This document shows, one piece after another, positions 6,589 through 15,000 of a DNA stretch of 15,521 bases (positions are counted from its first letter, which is position 1; each line of letters opens with the position of its first letter). This DNA is from Planctomycetaceae bacterium (GTDB lineage Bacteria > Planctomycetota > Planctomycetia > Pirellulales > UBA1268): positions 1 through 15,521 of the forward strand of contig SIAG01000042.1 of assembly GCA_009691925.1 (NCBI GenBank), read 5' to 3'. Position numbers and translations under genes: made by a program. The notes below the pieces were generated by a model. The model made no database searches, had not been told where the DNA came from, and saw only the letters and a program-made list of their open reading frames with translations.

Positions 6589-9426
6589 AGCGGGAGCCGG
6601 CGGGGCCGGCGTGCGGCCGTGGATTTCCTCGGCGATTCTCGCCATCACCATCGGCAGGAAGATGATTCCCGAATAGTGGTTGGCCTCCATCTGCACGTGG
6701 TGATCCGGCGGGAGATTCCCGGCGTCGGCGAGGAGCTGGCAGTGGGAGAGCGGGACGACGTCGTCATACTTCCCGGAGAAGATCCAGGTGCGGTCGGGGC
6801 GGTAGCGGTGGGCGAGGCGCGTCGGCTCGATGGCGTGGAGCGTCTCCTTGATCTGCTCCTCGGTCATCCCCGACTCGGAGAGCTTCTCGCGGACCTTCAC
6901 GGCATCCTTCTTCCCCTTCTCGAGGACACCGACCAGGTCGCCGCCGGCCAAGAGGATGAAGACCTTGTCGTAGCCCTCGTCGAGGCCGGCGACGGTCGCG
7001 GTGACGAAGCCGCCGAGGCTCGTTCCCTGGACGGCGATCCGCGACGCATCGACCAGCGGCAGGCCTGCCGTGGCATCACGCGCCCGCCGCACGTCGGCCA
7101 CCGCCTGCCGAACCGCCGGCACGAGCATGTCGGCCCCCGCCCGTCCCTCTTTGGGGCGCCGGGCCCCGTAGTAGGGCATCTGCACCATGAGGGCATGGAC
7201 ACCGTGCGCCGACAGGCCGCGGGCGATGATCCGCCCCACCGTCATCCCGCTCCCCGACTCATGAACGACGACACAGGCCGGGCCACGGCAGACTTCTCCC
7301 TCGGCATCGCGGGCCTGATACCACTCCATCCAGACGTCTCGGTTGCAATCGGGACCGGCGGGGAGCGGCGAGGGGAAGCGGACCCGCAGGTCGCCGTTGT
7401 TGCCATCGGCCTTCTCGATCGCGACGTCGAAGGTGCCACAGTCCCAGCACAGCCCGGCGAGGCACTGCTGCGCATCCTCGTTGGGATCCTCCCCCGTCGC
7501 GAGCGTATCGACGCCCCGGAACACGGCCCCAGGCACGGCCGCCGCCTTCGCATCCTCAGCCGGCGCCGCCGCTCTGCGGAGCCCGGGCACCGCCTCGAGG
7601 AGCTTGGCGAGATCGAGCCGGACACTCGGGCATTCCGCCGCGGGCTTCTTGTGGGAGGCATGGGCGACGTGGAGGAGGAGCTTTTCCGGCACGAAGAGAA
7701 CGTTGTGGAGATTCGACTTCATCGCCACCGGCCGATCCATGAGATGGATGGCGGCCTCTTCGTCGATCTTCCCGAATTGCTCCTTGACCCGCTCCCGCAG
7801 GCAGAGGAGCCGATCGCCGGCGGAGAGGACGACCGCATCAGGGATCCCCGTGCCGAGGAGCTCGTGCCCCTCGCCCGGCTTGACGAACTCGATCCGCTCC
7901 GGCGTCGCCGCCACGCCGACGCTCTGCCGCGTCTTGCCGTCGGCAAGGACGTAGTAGTACTCGCACGTTCGCGGGCTGTTGGTCCAGAGGCTCATGACTT
8001 CGTCGAGCGTCGTGCATTCCTCCATCGCGCGACGCATGAGCGTGGCCATTGGCACGCCGTCCCACTGCCCCTCGCCACGGCCCCCCATCTCGCCAAGGGA
8101 AATCCCCTGGGCATTCATGCCGCTCACGCTTCCGATGAACCCGGCGTACCCGATCGTCACAAACGGGATCTGCCCCTCCGGGGCCACGACGAACGCCGCG
8201 GCGGCGTCCTGGAGGCCGATCTCGGTCATGTAGTCGAGGACGCGGCCGTGGTAGAGCGTGCCGTCGGTCGTCGCCGCCCCGGAGACTGCAAAGCCGGAGC
8301 AGTGGAAGAGCTCGGGAAAGACGTTCACGACCGCGATAAGCCGCGGATCGAGATGGAGCGAGGCGGCGAGGGCCTCGGTCTCACGGAGATGGCGCTCGGG
8401 GATATGGGGGGCGAGTCGGGCCGCGGCGTCGTCGAGCTTCTTGCGAAACCACGTGCCCCCGCGGATCGTCTCCACCGTGCCGACGACATGGAGGACCGAG
8501 TCGACACAGCGGTTGGCCTCGACGGCGAGCAGCTCGCCGTGGGCCTTGCCGATCTCCTCTGGGCTCCCATGGAGCGTCACGACGCGCAGGCCCTCGGCCC
8601 ACTCGAGCTTCCCGTGCGGCACCTCGCGGGATAGTGTCGCCGGTGCCGTCAGCTCCGCCCCCGGCAGAGCGATCTCGAGGGCTCGGCGAACGCCGCGGCA
8701 GAGCGTCCGCTCGATCTCGTCGCGCGGCACCTCGCTCACCTCATAGCCGGGGAAGTCGTCGACGGCGAGGCACTCGCCCGGCTCCCCGACGGTGAGATCA
8801 AGCTCCACATTCTCGGCATTGGCGCTGATCCTTCGGCCGGCGTCGTCGAAGTCGAGCCAGCCGTCGCCACGTTCCCAGCGGGCATCTTTTGTGTCGTGCT
8901 TCACACCGAGAAGGCCGACCAAGAGGCCTGTCAGCGACGCCGGCGAGGGCTGGAGGAGAAGAGGGCTGACAAACGAGACCTGTGTCGCCGACGACACGAG
9001 CCGCGCGCCGATGCCGACGGAATCGAGATGGTCGGCCGAATCGGTCGCGCCGCGGCCGATGTGAACGATCTTGTGTTTGGGGAGGGCCAGGGCCGTGGCA
9101 TCGGCGCGCCGCCGCAGCACCAAGGCGTAGTCGTCGTGGGTCAGTTCGAGGTCGTAGGCGTGGGCGTCGAAGCGCTCGAGCTTGATCGCCACCTTCATCG
9201 GCTTGCCGCTGCCGCCGATCGCCACCGTCCCTTCGACGGCAAACGTCTCGCGGGCACCAGAGAGGCATTCCCACAGCGGCCCTAGATCGGCCGCGAGCGC
9301 TCCGGCGGGATTCCGCGCCGGATCGATGGCCGGCGGCTCTTCGCTGCGCAGCGGCGCGATCCATATGGCGCACGCGAGGCATCCGGCCAGAAGAAGCGCC
9401 ACGCGGGCAGGGCGGGGGGCGATCAT
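6565..9426 (-). CDS. Exported fusion of C45-type acyltransferase/hydrolase and alpha/beta-hydrolase
   Basis: I chose the ATG at 9426, six bases after AGAGGAAG, which gives 953 residues; the frame is open 133 codons further, but without protein-like sequence. The N-terminus is a signal peptide, possibly a lipoprotein signal (LAGC at 13-16). Residues about 50-255 look like a LolA-type beta-sheet domain. Residues about 280-590 resemble the C45 family (penicillin acyltransferase/phospholipase B-like Ntn hydrolases): GSPEEIGKAHGELL (287-300), the presumed nucleophile Cys376 in FHCSGFAV, then GTLYHGRVLDY and GYAGFIGSVSGMNAQG. Residues about 690-935 form an alpha/beta-hydrolase with Ser803 in GTSLGG, Asp888 or Asp889 in GKYDD and His917 in EANHYSG. 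The tail is proline-alanine rich. It probably cleaves amide or ester bonds outside the cytoplasm. Substrates are unknown, and having two hydrolase centres in one chain is unusual. Confidence 0.85.
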   Translation of the reverse strand: MIAPRPARVALLLAGCLACAIWIAPLRSEEPPAIDPARNPAGALAADLGPLWECLSGARETFAVEGTVAIGGSGKPMKVAIKLERFDAHAYDLELTHDDYALVLRRRADATALALPKHKIVHIGRGATDSADHLDSVGIGARLVSSATQVSFVSPLLLQPSPASLTGLLVGLLGVKHDTKDARWERGDGWLDFDDAGRRISANAENVELDLTVGEPGECLAVDDFPGYEVSEVPRDEIERTLCRGVRRALEIALPGAELTAPATLSREVPHGKLEWAEGLRVVTLHGSPEEIGKAHGELLAVEANRCVDSVLHVVGTVETIRGGTWFRKKLDDAAARLAPHIPERHLRETEALAASLHLDPRLIAVVNVFPELFHCSGFAVSGAATTDGTLYHGRVLDYMTEIGLQDAAAAFVVAPEGQIPFVTIGYAGFIGSVSGMNAQGISLGEMGGRGEGQWDGVPMATLMRRAMEECTTLDEVMSLWTNSPRTCEYYYVLADGKTRQSVGVAATPERIEFVKPGEGHELLGTGIPDAVVLSAGDRLLCLRERVKEQFGKIDEEAAIHLMDRPVAMKSNLHNVLFVPEKLLLHVAHASHKKPAAECPSVRLDLAKLLEAVPGLRRAAAPAEDAKAAAVPGAVFRGVDTLATGEDPNEDAQQCLAGLCWDCGTFDVAIEKADGNNGDLRVRFPSPLPAGPDCNRDVWMEWYQARDAEGEVCRGPACVVVHESGSGMTVGRIIARGLSAHGVHALMVQMPYYGARRPKEGRAGADMLVPAVRQAVADVRRARDATAGLPLVDASRIAVQGTSLGGFVTATVAGLDEGYDKVFILLAGGDLVGVLEKGKKDAVKVREKLSESGMTEEQIKETLHAIEPTRLAHRYRPDRTWIFSGKYDDVVPLSHCQLLADAGNLPPDHHVQMEANHYSGIIFLPMVMARIAEEIHGRTPAPPAPAPPATTAR

Positions 9427-9659
9427 GGAAACTTCCTCTGGGGCAGTTCGGGGATCGGTTCCGGGGCCGACTGGCAGACGCCCTCGCGATCTCGATTCGA
9501 GCACCCTCAATCTCCCACCCATGGCCGCCACGAACAAGCCGGCTTTCGGGCCGCTTCGCCGCCCCGGAAGGATAGCCGTCACGCCGCTGCGTTCATTCCG
9601 CCGGGGGCACCGTATGCCGACAGTGTCCCGGGTTTGGAAACTCCCACCCAGGACGGCGT
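9427..9659. other. Intergenic region between higA and the hydrolase fusion gene
   Basis: I see no separate gene. The minus-strand frame of the downstream hydrolase is open through this stretch but encodes arginine- and glycine-rich, non-domain sequence. It carries the strong ribosome binding site AGAGGAAG just before 9426. Two similar purine-rich stretches, GGGTGGGAGTTT and GGGTGGGAGATT, occur on the minus strand 120-130 bases apart, of unknown meaning. Confidence 0.4.
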
Positions 9660-10076
9660 TCAGGATGGCAGAAAGACCGCAGGTGAAACGTTGAAAAACC
9701 GGCCCAAAGCGACCATGTGGCCTTTGGTCATCTCCCGATCCCCGCTCAGCAGGGAAGAGAGCGTCGACTGCGAGATGCCGACCAATTTGGCGAGCTTGAT
9801 TTGCGTGTGGCCGCTCGAGCGCCACAACTCGCGCAGTACGTCCGATTCCGAAGCATCCGGAATCGGCGTGTGTTCATCCTCGAAGCTCGCCACCAGATCG
9901 CTCAGGGCGTCGAGATACTCCTGCGATCCACGATCGAGATTCTGCTGGAGCAGTTCGTCGACCAACCCGATGGACTGGTCCAAGTGCCGGCGGTCCCGGA
10001 TGTGAGTGAGGGGAAACTTCTTCACCAAGTCGAAATACGAGTCCGGCATCGCCGCCCGTCGATGGTTGACAATCAT
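9660..10076 (-). CDS. higA: HigA-type antitoxin with XRE helix-turn-helix
   Basis: The 138-residue protein has an N-terminal helical part (about 10-70, SYFDLVKKFPLTHI) and a C-terminal XRE/HTH_3 DNA-binding domain at about 80-136: HTQIKLAKLVGISQSTLSSL followed by LSGDREMTKGHMVALGRFF. This is the layout of HigA antitoxins, which bind and neutralise HigB and repress their own operon. Its ATG overlaps the higB stop as ATGA (10073-10076), with GAGGTG just upstream inside higB, so the two are translationally coupled; toxin first, antitoxin second is the usual higBA order. An alternative start is the ATG at 10049 (MPDSYF). Its probable operator lies in the promoter at 10508-10535. Confidence 0.88.
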   Translation of the reverse strand: MIVNHRRAAMPDSYFDLVKKFPLTHIRDRRHLDQSIGLVDELLQQNLDRGSQEYLDALSDLVASFEDEHTPIPDASESDVLRELWRSSGHTQIKLAKLVGISQSTLSSLLSGDREMTKGHMVALGRFFNVSPAVFLPS

Positions 10077-10471
10077 GGCTCACCTCTCTTTCCGCGGATG
10101 CCAGTCGTTCGCTTGGCTCGCCGAACCGCTTTCGTGGAAGCGACGGATTTCTTCGGGGGCGGGTTGTGGCACCCGCACTGCTTGGCCCACAGCGATCTGC
10201 TGTATTCCCCGTGATCCATCACTCGAAGGACGTACAGCCTGCGTGGATAGATCACGCGGCCGATCAGGCGGTAGCGGTTGTTGCCGACATCGAACACCAC
10301 ACAATTTCCGACCCGATCCGCCGATCCAAAGGTCTGCTTGAGGGAGGCGAAGTTCACCCACCGGGCACTCGATGCGATCTTGTACCAGACCGCAAGACAT
10401 TTTTCGGCGTCGGCCCGATCGCTGTGCGACTCCCAAAAGAACCGGAGCCGAGACTTGGCGATGACACGCAT
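10073..10471 (-). CDS. higB: HigB-type toxin, ribosome-dependent mRNA interferase
   Basis: The first 92 of 132 residues match the HigB_toxin family (RelE superfamily): MRVIAKSRLRFFWESH, then AVWYKIASSARWVNFASLKQ, VVFDVGNNRYRLIGRVIY and VLRVMDHGEYSRSL. The H-x-EY element near the end of the fold is a family hallmark. HigB toxins cut mRNA on the ribosome. The ATG at 10471 lies six bases after GGAG. The frame is open upstream to a GTG at 10732, but that part covers the predicted promoter and is not HigB-like, so it is excluded. The C-terminus (93-132) is a basic extension (PPPKKSVASTKAVRRAKR) beyond the usual length of about 95-110. It overlaps higA by four bases. Confidence 0.88.
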   Translation of the reverse strand: MRVIAKSRLRFFWESHSDRADAEKCLAVWYKIASSARWVNFASLKQTFGSADRVGNCVVFDVGNNRYRLIGRVIYPRRLYVLRVMDHGEYSRSLWAKQCGCHNPPPKKSVASTKAVRRAKRTTGIRGKRGEP

Positions 10472-10507
10472 GGCGTCTCCATCGGCGAAGGGCCGCTCAC
10501 CGCTGCA

Positions 10508-10535
10508 ATCATAATCGCATGTTGCGATAGGGCAA
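10508..10535 (-). promoter_or_regulatory. Predicted higBA promoter with operator in the spacer
   Basis: On the minus strand, TTGCCC (10535-10530, 4 of 6 to the -35 consensus) and TATGAT (10513-10508, 5 of 6 to the -10) are separated by 16 bases. The spacer contains the perfect inverted repeat ATCGCA-N3-TGCGAT at 10514-10528. Transcription would start about 30 bases before the higB ATG, leaving room for its GGAG ribosome binding site. A HigA dimer bound to this palindrome would block RNA polymerase, as in known autoregulated toxin-antitoxin operons. The role is inferred from position. Confidence 0.6.
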
Positions 10536-10815
10536 GAACGGTTATCGCGGAATACGATATTGGCGACGTGGTCCAGGATGCCGCTCCCTCGTCTTCCGGG
10601 CCGAATCGGTCGTCTCAGCCACGCGGCCGGCTCCCCGATGGTCGAAATCGAGGAAGGGGAAGCCTGGGACACCTCCACGAGGCCCCATCGGGCAGGTTCG
10701 TTGCAGACCGGCTTCCCCGCCGGCACAATCACCTCATCTCCAATCTCCCAGTCTGGCGCGTCGCGAACGAGGCGGCTTTCTCCGTGCGACCGGGCTCTCG
10801 GGAACCGTCGTGATC
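10536..10815. other. Region between the divergent higBA and efflux operons
   Basis: Apart from the inverted repeat at 10543-10559, no gene or RNA is supported. On the minus strand the frame of higB stays open to about 10817 and includes a protein-like stretch (DAPDWEIGDEVIVPAGKPVC), but it runs through the higBA promoter and has no recognisable domain; it could be a decayed gene or chance in GC-rich DNA. The promoter of the efflux operon should lie here but is not recognisable by eye, and no regulator gene adjoins it. Confidence 0.4.
10543..10559. promoter_or_regulatory. Second inverted repeat upstream of higBA
   Basis: TATCG and CGATA are separated by seven bases (10543-10547 and 10555-10559), just upstream of the predicted -35 box. 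The arms resemble half-sites of the main palindrome (ATCGCA). It may be a second, weaker HigA site. Confidence 0.35.
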
Positions 10816-12024
10816 ATGCTCCGCGCCCCCGCTGTTCCACTGCTGGTTCTCCTCGTGGCCGCGTTGGCCGGGTGCGGACGTTCGAGCCCTCCGCTCGTCG
10901 CCCCGCCGCCGCCGGAGGTCGTCGTCGCCAGGCCGGTCGTCGCCGAGGTGACCGACACGATCGAGCTCACAGGCAATGCCACGGCGGTCGAGACGGTCGA
11001 TCTCAAGCCGCGCGTGGGAGGGTTCGTGACCGCCGTCCACTTCGCCGACGGTCAGGACGTGAGCGTCGGCGATCCGCTCTTCGATATCGACGACCGCAGC
11101 TACCGGATCGCCCGCGATCAGGCCGAGGCGGAGATCGAGGCTGAGCAGGCGGAGCTTTTGGAGCTTCAAAGCGAGCTGGTCCGCGATCAGGCCCTCCTCC
11201 CGCGCGGCGCGGTCACGCAGGAGCAGGTCGAGATCATCACCGCCAAGCGCGACATGGCCGCCGCGACGCTGAAAAAAGACAAGGCAATGCTCGCGCAGGC
11301 GGAGCTCGATCTCGGCTTCTGCCGGGTGACAGCACCGATCGCCGGCCGGATCGGCGCCCGGACGGTGAACGTCGGCGAGCTCGTCGGGAGTGGGGCGGCT
11401 CCCACCAGCCTGGCAACGATCGTCAGCGTCGGTCCCGTTTATGTGACATTTTTCGCCGACGAGCGCTCGCTCCTGGTGGCCCGCCAACGGGCGATTCGTG
11501 ACCGGCGAGAGGACCGGCGCGGAGAGGGGGGGCCGGAGGCAAATGCTGCGGAGGGGGAGCCGTCGTGGCGCAACATCCGCGATCTGGCCATCCCGATCGA
11601 CGTGGCCCTGGTCACCGACGAGGGCTTCCCGCGCCGTGGCGTGCTGGCGTTTGTCGACATTGCCGTCCGCGCCTCGACCGGCACGATCCGCTGCCGGGCG
11701 ATCCTCGACAATCCCGATCGGCTGATCGCGCCGGGGATGTTCTGCCGGGTCCGCCTCCCGTTTGGCGATCCGGCCGAGGCGCTCCTCGTCCCCGATCGGG
11801 CCATCGGCATCGAGCAAGGGCGTCGGACCGTCGCTGTGGTCGGTGCCGACGACCGGGTGACGATCCGCGAGATCACCCCCGGCAAGCTCGACGGCCAGAT
11901 GCGCGTCGTGACGAAGGGGCTCGCTGCGGGCGACCGGGTCATCGTCAGTGGCCTGCAGCGTGCCCGCGACGGGGCCGTCGTTCGGCCGGTCGAAGCCCAG
12001 CCGGCCCCGCCCGCCAGGGAATGA
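10816..12024 (+). CDS. RND efflux periplasmic adaptor (HlyD/MexA-type) lipoprotein
   Basis: This 402-residue membrane-fusion protein links an inner-membrane RND pump to an outer-membrane channel. The ATG at 10816 begins a lipoprotein signal with lipobox LAGC (Cys20); a GTG two codons earlier is an alternative start. The barrel-sandwich (biotinyl-lipoyl-like) halves are at about 60-92 (VDLKPRVGGFVTAVHFADGQ) and 168-192 (CRVTAPIAGRIGARTV), separated by a coiled-coil hairpin (about 97-165) rich in E, A, Q and L. Beta-barrel and membrane-proximal domains follow, ending with GMFCRVRLPFGDPAEALLVP (307-326) and GLAAGDRVIVSGLQRARDGA. A charged insert (224-253, RDRREDRRGEGGPEANAAEG) interrupts the barrel. 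The pump gene starts 10 bases after the stop, so they form one operon. No outer-membrane channel or regulator gene is in the window. Confidence 0.92.
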   Translation: MLRAPAVPLLVLLVAALAGCGRSSPPLVAPPPPEVVVARPVVAEVTDTIELTGNATAVETVDLKPRVGGFVTAVHFADGQDVSVGDPLFDIDDRSYRIARDQAEAEIEAEQAELLELQSELVRDQALLPRGAVTQEQVEIITAKRDMAAATLKKDKAMLAQAELDLGFCRVTAPIAGRIGARTVNVGELVGSGAAPTSLATIVSVGPVYVTFFADERSLLVARQRAIRDRREDRRGEGGPEANAAEGEPSWRNIRDLAIPIDVALVTDEGFPRRGVLAFVDIAVRASTGTIRCRAILDNPDRLIAPGMFCRVRLPFGDPAEALLVPDRAIGIEQGRRTVAVVGADDRVTIREITPGKLDGQMRVVTKGLAAGDRVIVSGLQRARDGAVVRPVEAQPAPPARE

Positions 12025-12034
12025 TCGTCGCCCC

Positions 12035-15000
12035 ATGGTCTCGCAGTTCTTCATCGACCGGCCCGTTTTCGCCACCGTTCTCTCGGTGGTGATCCTCCTC
12101 GTCGGCGGCGTGGCGCTGGTCGGCATGCCGGTGGGGCAGTATCCGGATGTCACCCCTCCCACGATCGCCGTCACCGCCTCCTATCCCGGCGCCGCCGCGG
12201 AGGTCGTCGCCGAGACGGTCACCACGCCGATCGAGCAGGAGATCAACGGCGTCGAGGGGATGCTCTATCTCTCGTCGAAAAGCACCGGCGACGGCCAGGC
12301 CTCGATCGACGTCACCTTCGCCCTCGGCACCGACATCGACCAAGCGCAGGTGCTGACGCAGAATCGGGTAGCGGTGGCGCTGGCGAAGCTCCCCGAGGAG
12401 GCCCGCCGGCAGGGGGTTTCGACGCGGAAGAAGTCGCCGAGCATCCTCCTTTGCGTCAATCTCTTCTCCCCAGGGGAGCGTCTCGATCAGCTCTTCATTT
12501 CCAACTACGCGCTGTTGCAGGTGAAAGATGCGCTTGCCCGCATCGAGGGGGTCGGGGACGTGCAATTTCTCGGGGCCCGCGACTACGCCCTGCGGGTGTG
12601 GCTCGATCCCGGCAAGCTTGCCAGCCGCGGCCTTTCGGCCACCGACGTCGTCCGTGCCCTGCGCGAGCAGAATGTTCAGGTGGCCGCCGGGCGGATCGGC
12701 CAGCCACCGGCCACCCTCGGCCTCGACTTCCAGGTGCCAGTGACCGCGGCCGGGAGGCTTCCCGATCCGGTGGCCTTCGAGAACGTGATCGTGAAGGCCT
12801 CGGGCCCGCTCCCGGCAGGGGCCTCGGGGGCGGCCGTCGGACGGACGGGGCCGGGGCATGATCTGGCCACCACGGGCCTCTCAATCGTTCGCCTCGGCGA
12901 CGTCGGCCGGGCCGAATTGGGGGCCCGCAGTTACGACGTCGGCAGCCGGCTCGATGGCCAAGAGGGGGTCACCGTCGCTCTCTTCCAGCAGCCCGGATCG
13001 AATGCCCTGGCCACCGCCGAGCGGATCCGGCACGAGATGGCCTTGCTCGAGCGCGGATTTCCAGAGGGGCTCGAGTATGCGATTCACTACGACACGACGG
13101 TGTTTGTCGACGAGAGCATCCGCGAGGTCTGGAAGACGCTCTTCGAGGCGGTGGTCCTCGTGTTCATCGTCGTCCTCGTCTTTCTGCAGGATTGGCGGGC
13201 AACGATCATCCCGATGATCGCCGTGCCGGTGTCGCTGGTGGGGACGTTCGCCGCGATGCGGCTGTTCGGTTTCTCCCTCAATAATCTTTCGCTGTTCGGC
13301 CTCGTGCTCGCCATCGGGATCGTCGTCGATGACGCGATCGTCGTCGTGGAGAATGTCGAGCGCTGGCTGTCGGGGGGGTTGCCTGCGCGCGAGGCGGCCC
13401 GGCGGGCGATGGCGGAGGTGGCCGGGCCGGTGATCGCCATCGCGCTGGTGCTCAGTTCGGTGTTCGTGCCGACGGCCTTCATCAGTGGCATCAGTGGCGA
13501 GTTCTACCGGCAGTTCGCTCTCACGATCGCTGCGAGTACGGTGATCTCGGCCTTCAATTCCCTCACCCTCTCCCCGGCCCTCTGCGTCCTCCTTTTTCAG
13601 GCGCATCACCCCGGCAACGCCGCCGCCCCATCCGCCGGCCCGCAGCCTGGCAACGCCGCCGCGGGCGGCGCGGGAGCGGAGGGCGCACGGCGCGATCCGC
13701 TCCCCCCGGCGGGAATCGCGCTTTTGACCGGCCTCCTTGCCGTCTGGTTCCTCGAGGCCCGGGGGCTCGTGGCGGCCGGGCTGGCGACGGCGCCGCTGCC
13801 GCCATGGGCCGCCCAATGGGGCGTGCGGCTCGGGCTGTTCGCCGCCGGCGCGCTCGCGGGCTGGTGGGGGGCGGGGGGGGTCAACGGGATCCTTGCCGCT
13901 TTTTTCCGCCTCTTCAATCTGTTTTTCGAACTCACCACCGGCGTCTACGGCGCGGTGGTGGGGAGGCTCCTGCGGATGGGGATCGTCGTCATGGCCCTCT
14001 ATGTCGGCCTCATGGCCCTCACCTATTACGGCTTCACGACCGTCCCGGTGGGGTTCATTCCGCAGCAGGACAAGGGCTATCTCCTCGTCACGGCGCTGCT
14101 CCCTCCGGGGGCGAGTGCCGAGCGCACGGCGGAGGTCATGGCCGATCTCGATAAGCGGGTGACGGCGATCCCGGGTGTGGCCCACAGGATCTCCGTTACC
14201 GGCTACTCGCTTCTGGCCAACGTCAGCCAGCCCAACGCCGGCGGGATGTTCGTCCTTCTCGAGCCGTTTGCCCGGCGGGCGGTCGATCCACAGCGCTCGG
14301 CAGTCTCGATCCTCCGCGCCCTGCGGCAAAGCTTCGCAGAGATCCGCGCGGCGCAGGTGGTCGCCTTCGGAGCCCCGCCGATCGACGGCCTCGGCAATGC
14401 CGGCGGCTTCAAGCTCCAGGTCCTCGACCGCGCTTCGGCCGGCCCGCAACGGCTGGAGGCAGCCGCTGCGGCGCTAGTCGATGCGGCTGCCGCGCAGCCG
14501 GGGCTGACGGGGCTGTTCTCCGGTTTCCGGGCCGACGAGCCGAAGTTCTTCGTCGACGTCGATCGGGAGAAGGTCAAGGCGCAGGGGATCGACTTGGCGG
14601 AGGTCAACGCGGCGCTGCAGATCTATCTCGGCAGTGCCTACGTCAACGACTGGACCGCCTTCGGCCGCAACTGGCCGGTGCTCGTTCAGGCCGACCGCGA
14701 CTACCGCATGCGGCGCGAGGACATCGGCCGGCTCCAGGTCCGCAACTCCGCCGGTGAGATGGTGCCGCTCTCGACGCTCGTCACCGTCACCGACTCTAGC
14801 GGCCCGGCGGTCGTCAACCACTTCAACCTCCTCCCCTCGGCCGACATCACCGGCTCGACGTTGCCGGGGATGAGCTCCGGCGACGCGATCGCCCTCATGG
14901 AAGCGCTCGCCTCGCCGCCGCCGGAGGGGCAGGGGATCCTTCCTGCGGGGATGGAGTTTGCCTGGACGGAGCTGTCGCTCCAGCAGATCCTCGCCGGCAA

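Noticed and set aside
6619..8634. 671-codon plus-strand open frame opposite the hydrolase fusion
   Set aside because: It is rich in H, R, D, G and E in the pattern of an antisense frame in GC-rich coding DNA; no domain, and the minus strand encodes clear catalytic motifs.
9427..9825. 133-residue N-terminal extension of the hydrolase fusion
   Set aside because: It would overlap higA, is arginine/glycine rich without domain sense, and the ATG at 9426 has both a good ribosome binding site and a signal peptide.
10472..10732. 87-residue N-terminal extension of HigB
   Set aside because: It covers the predicted promoter and operator, and HigB homology begins exactly at the ATG at 10471.
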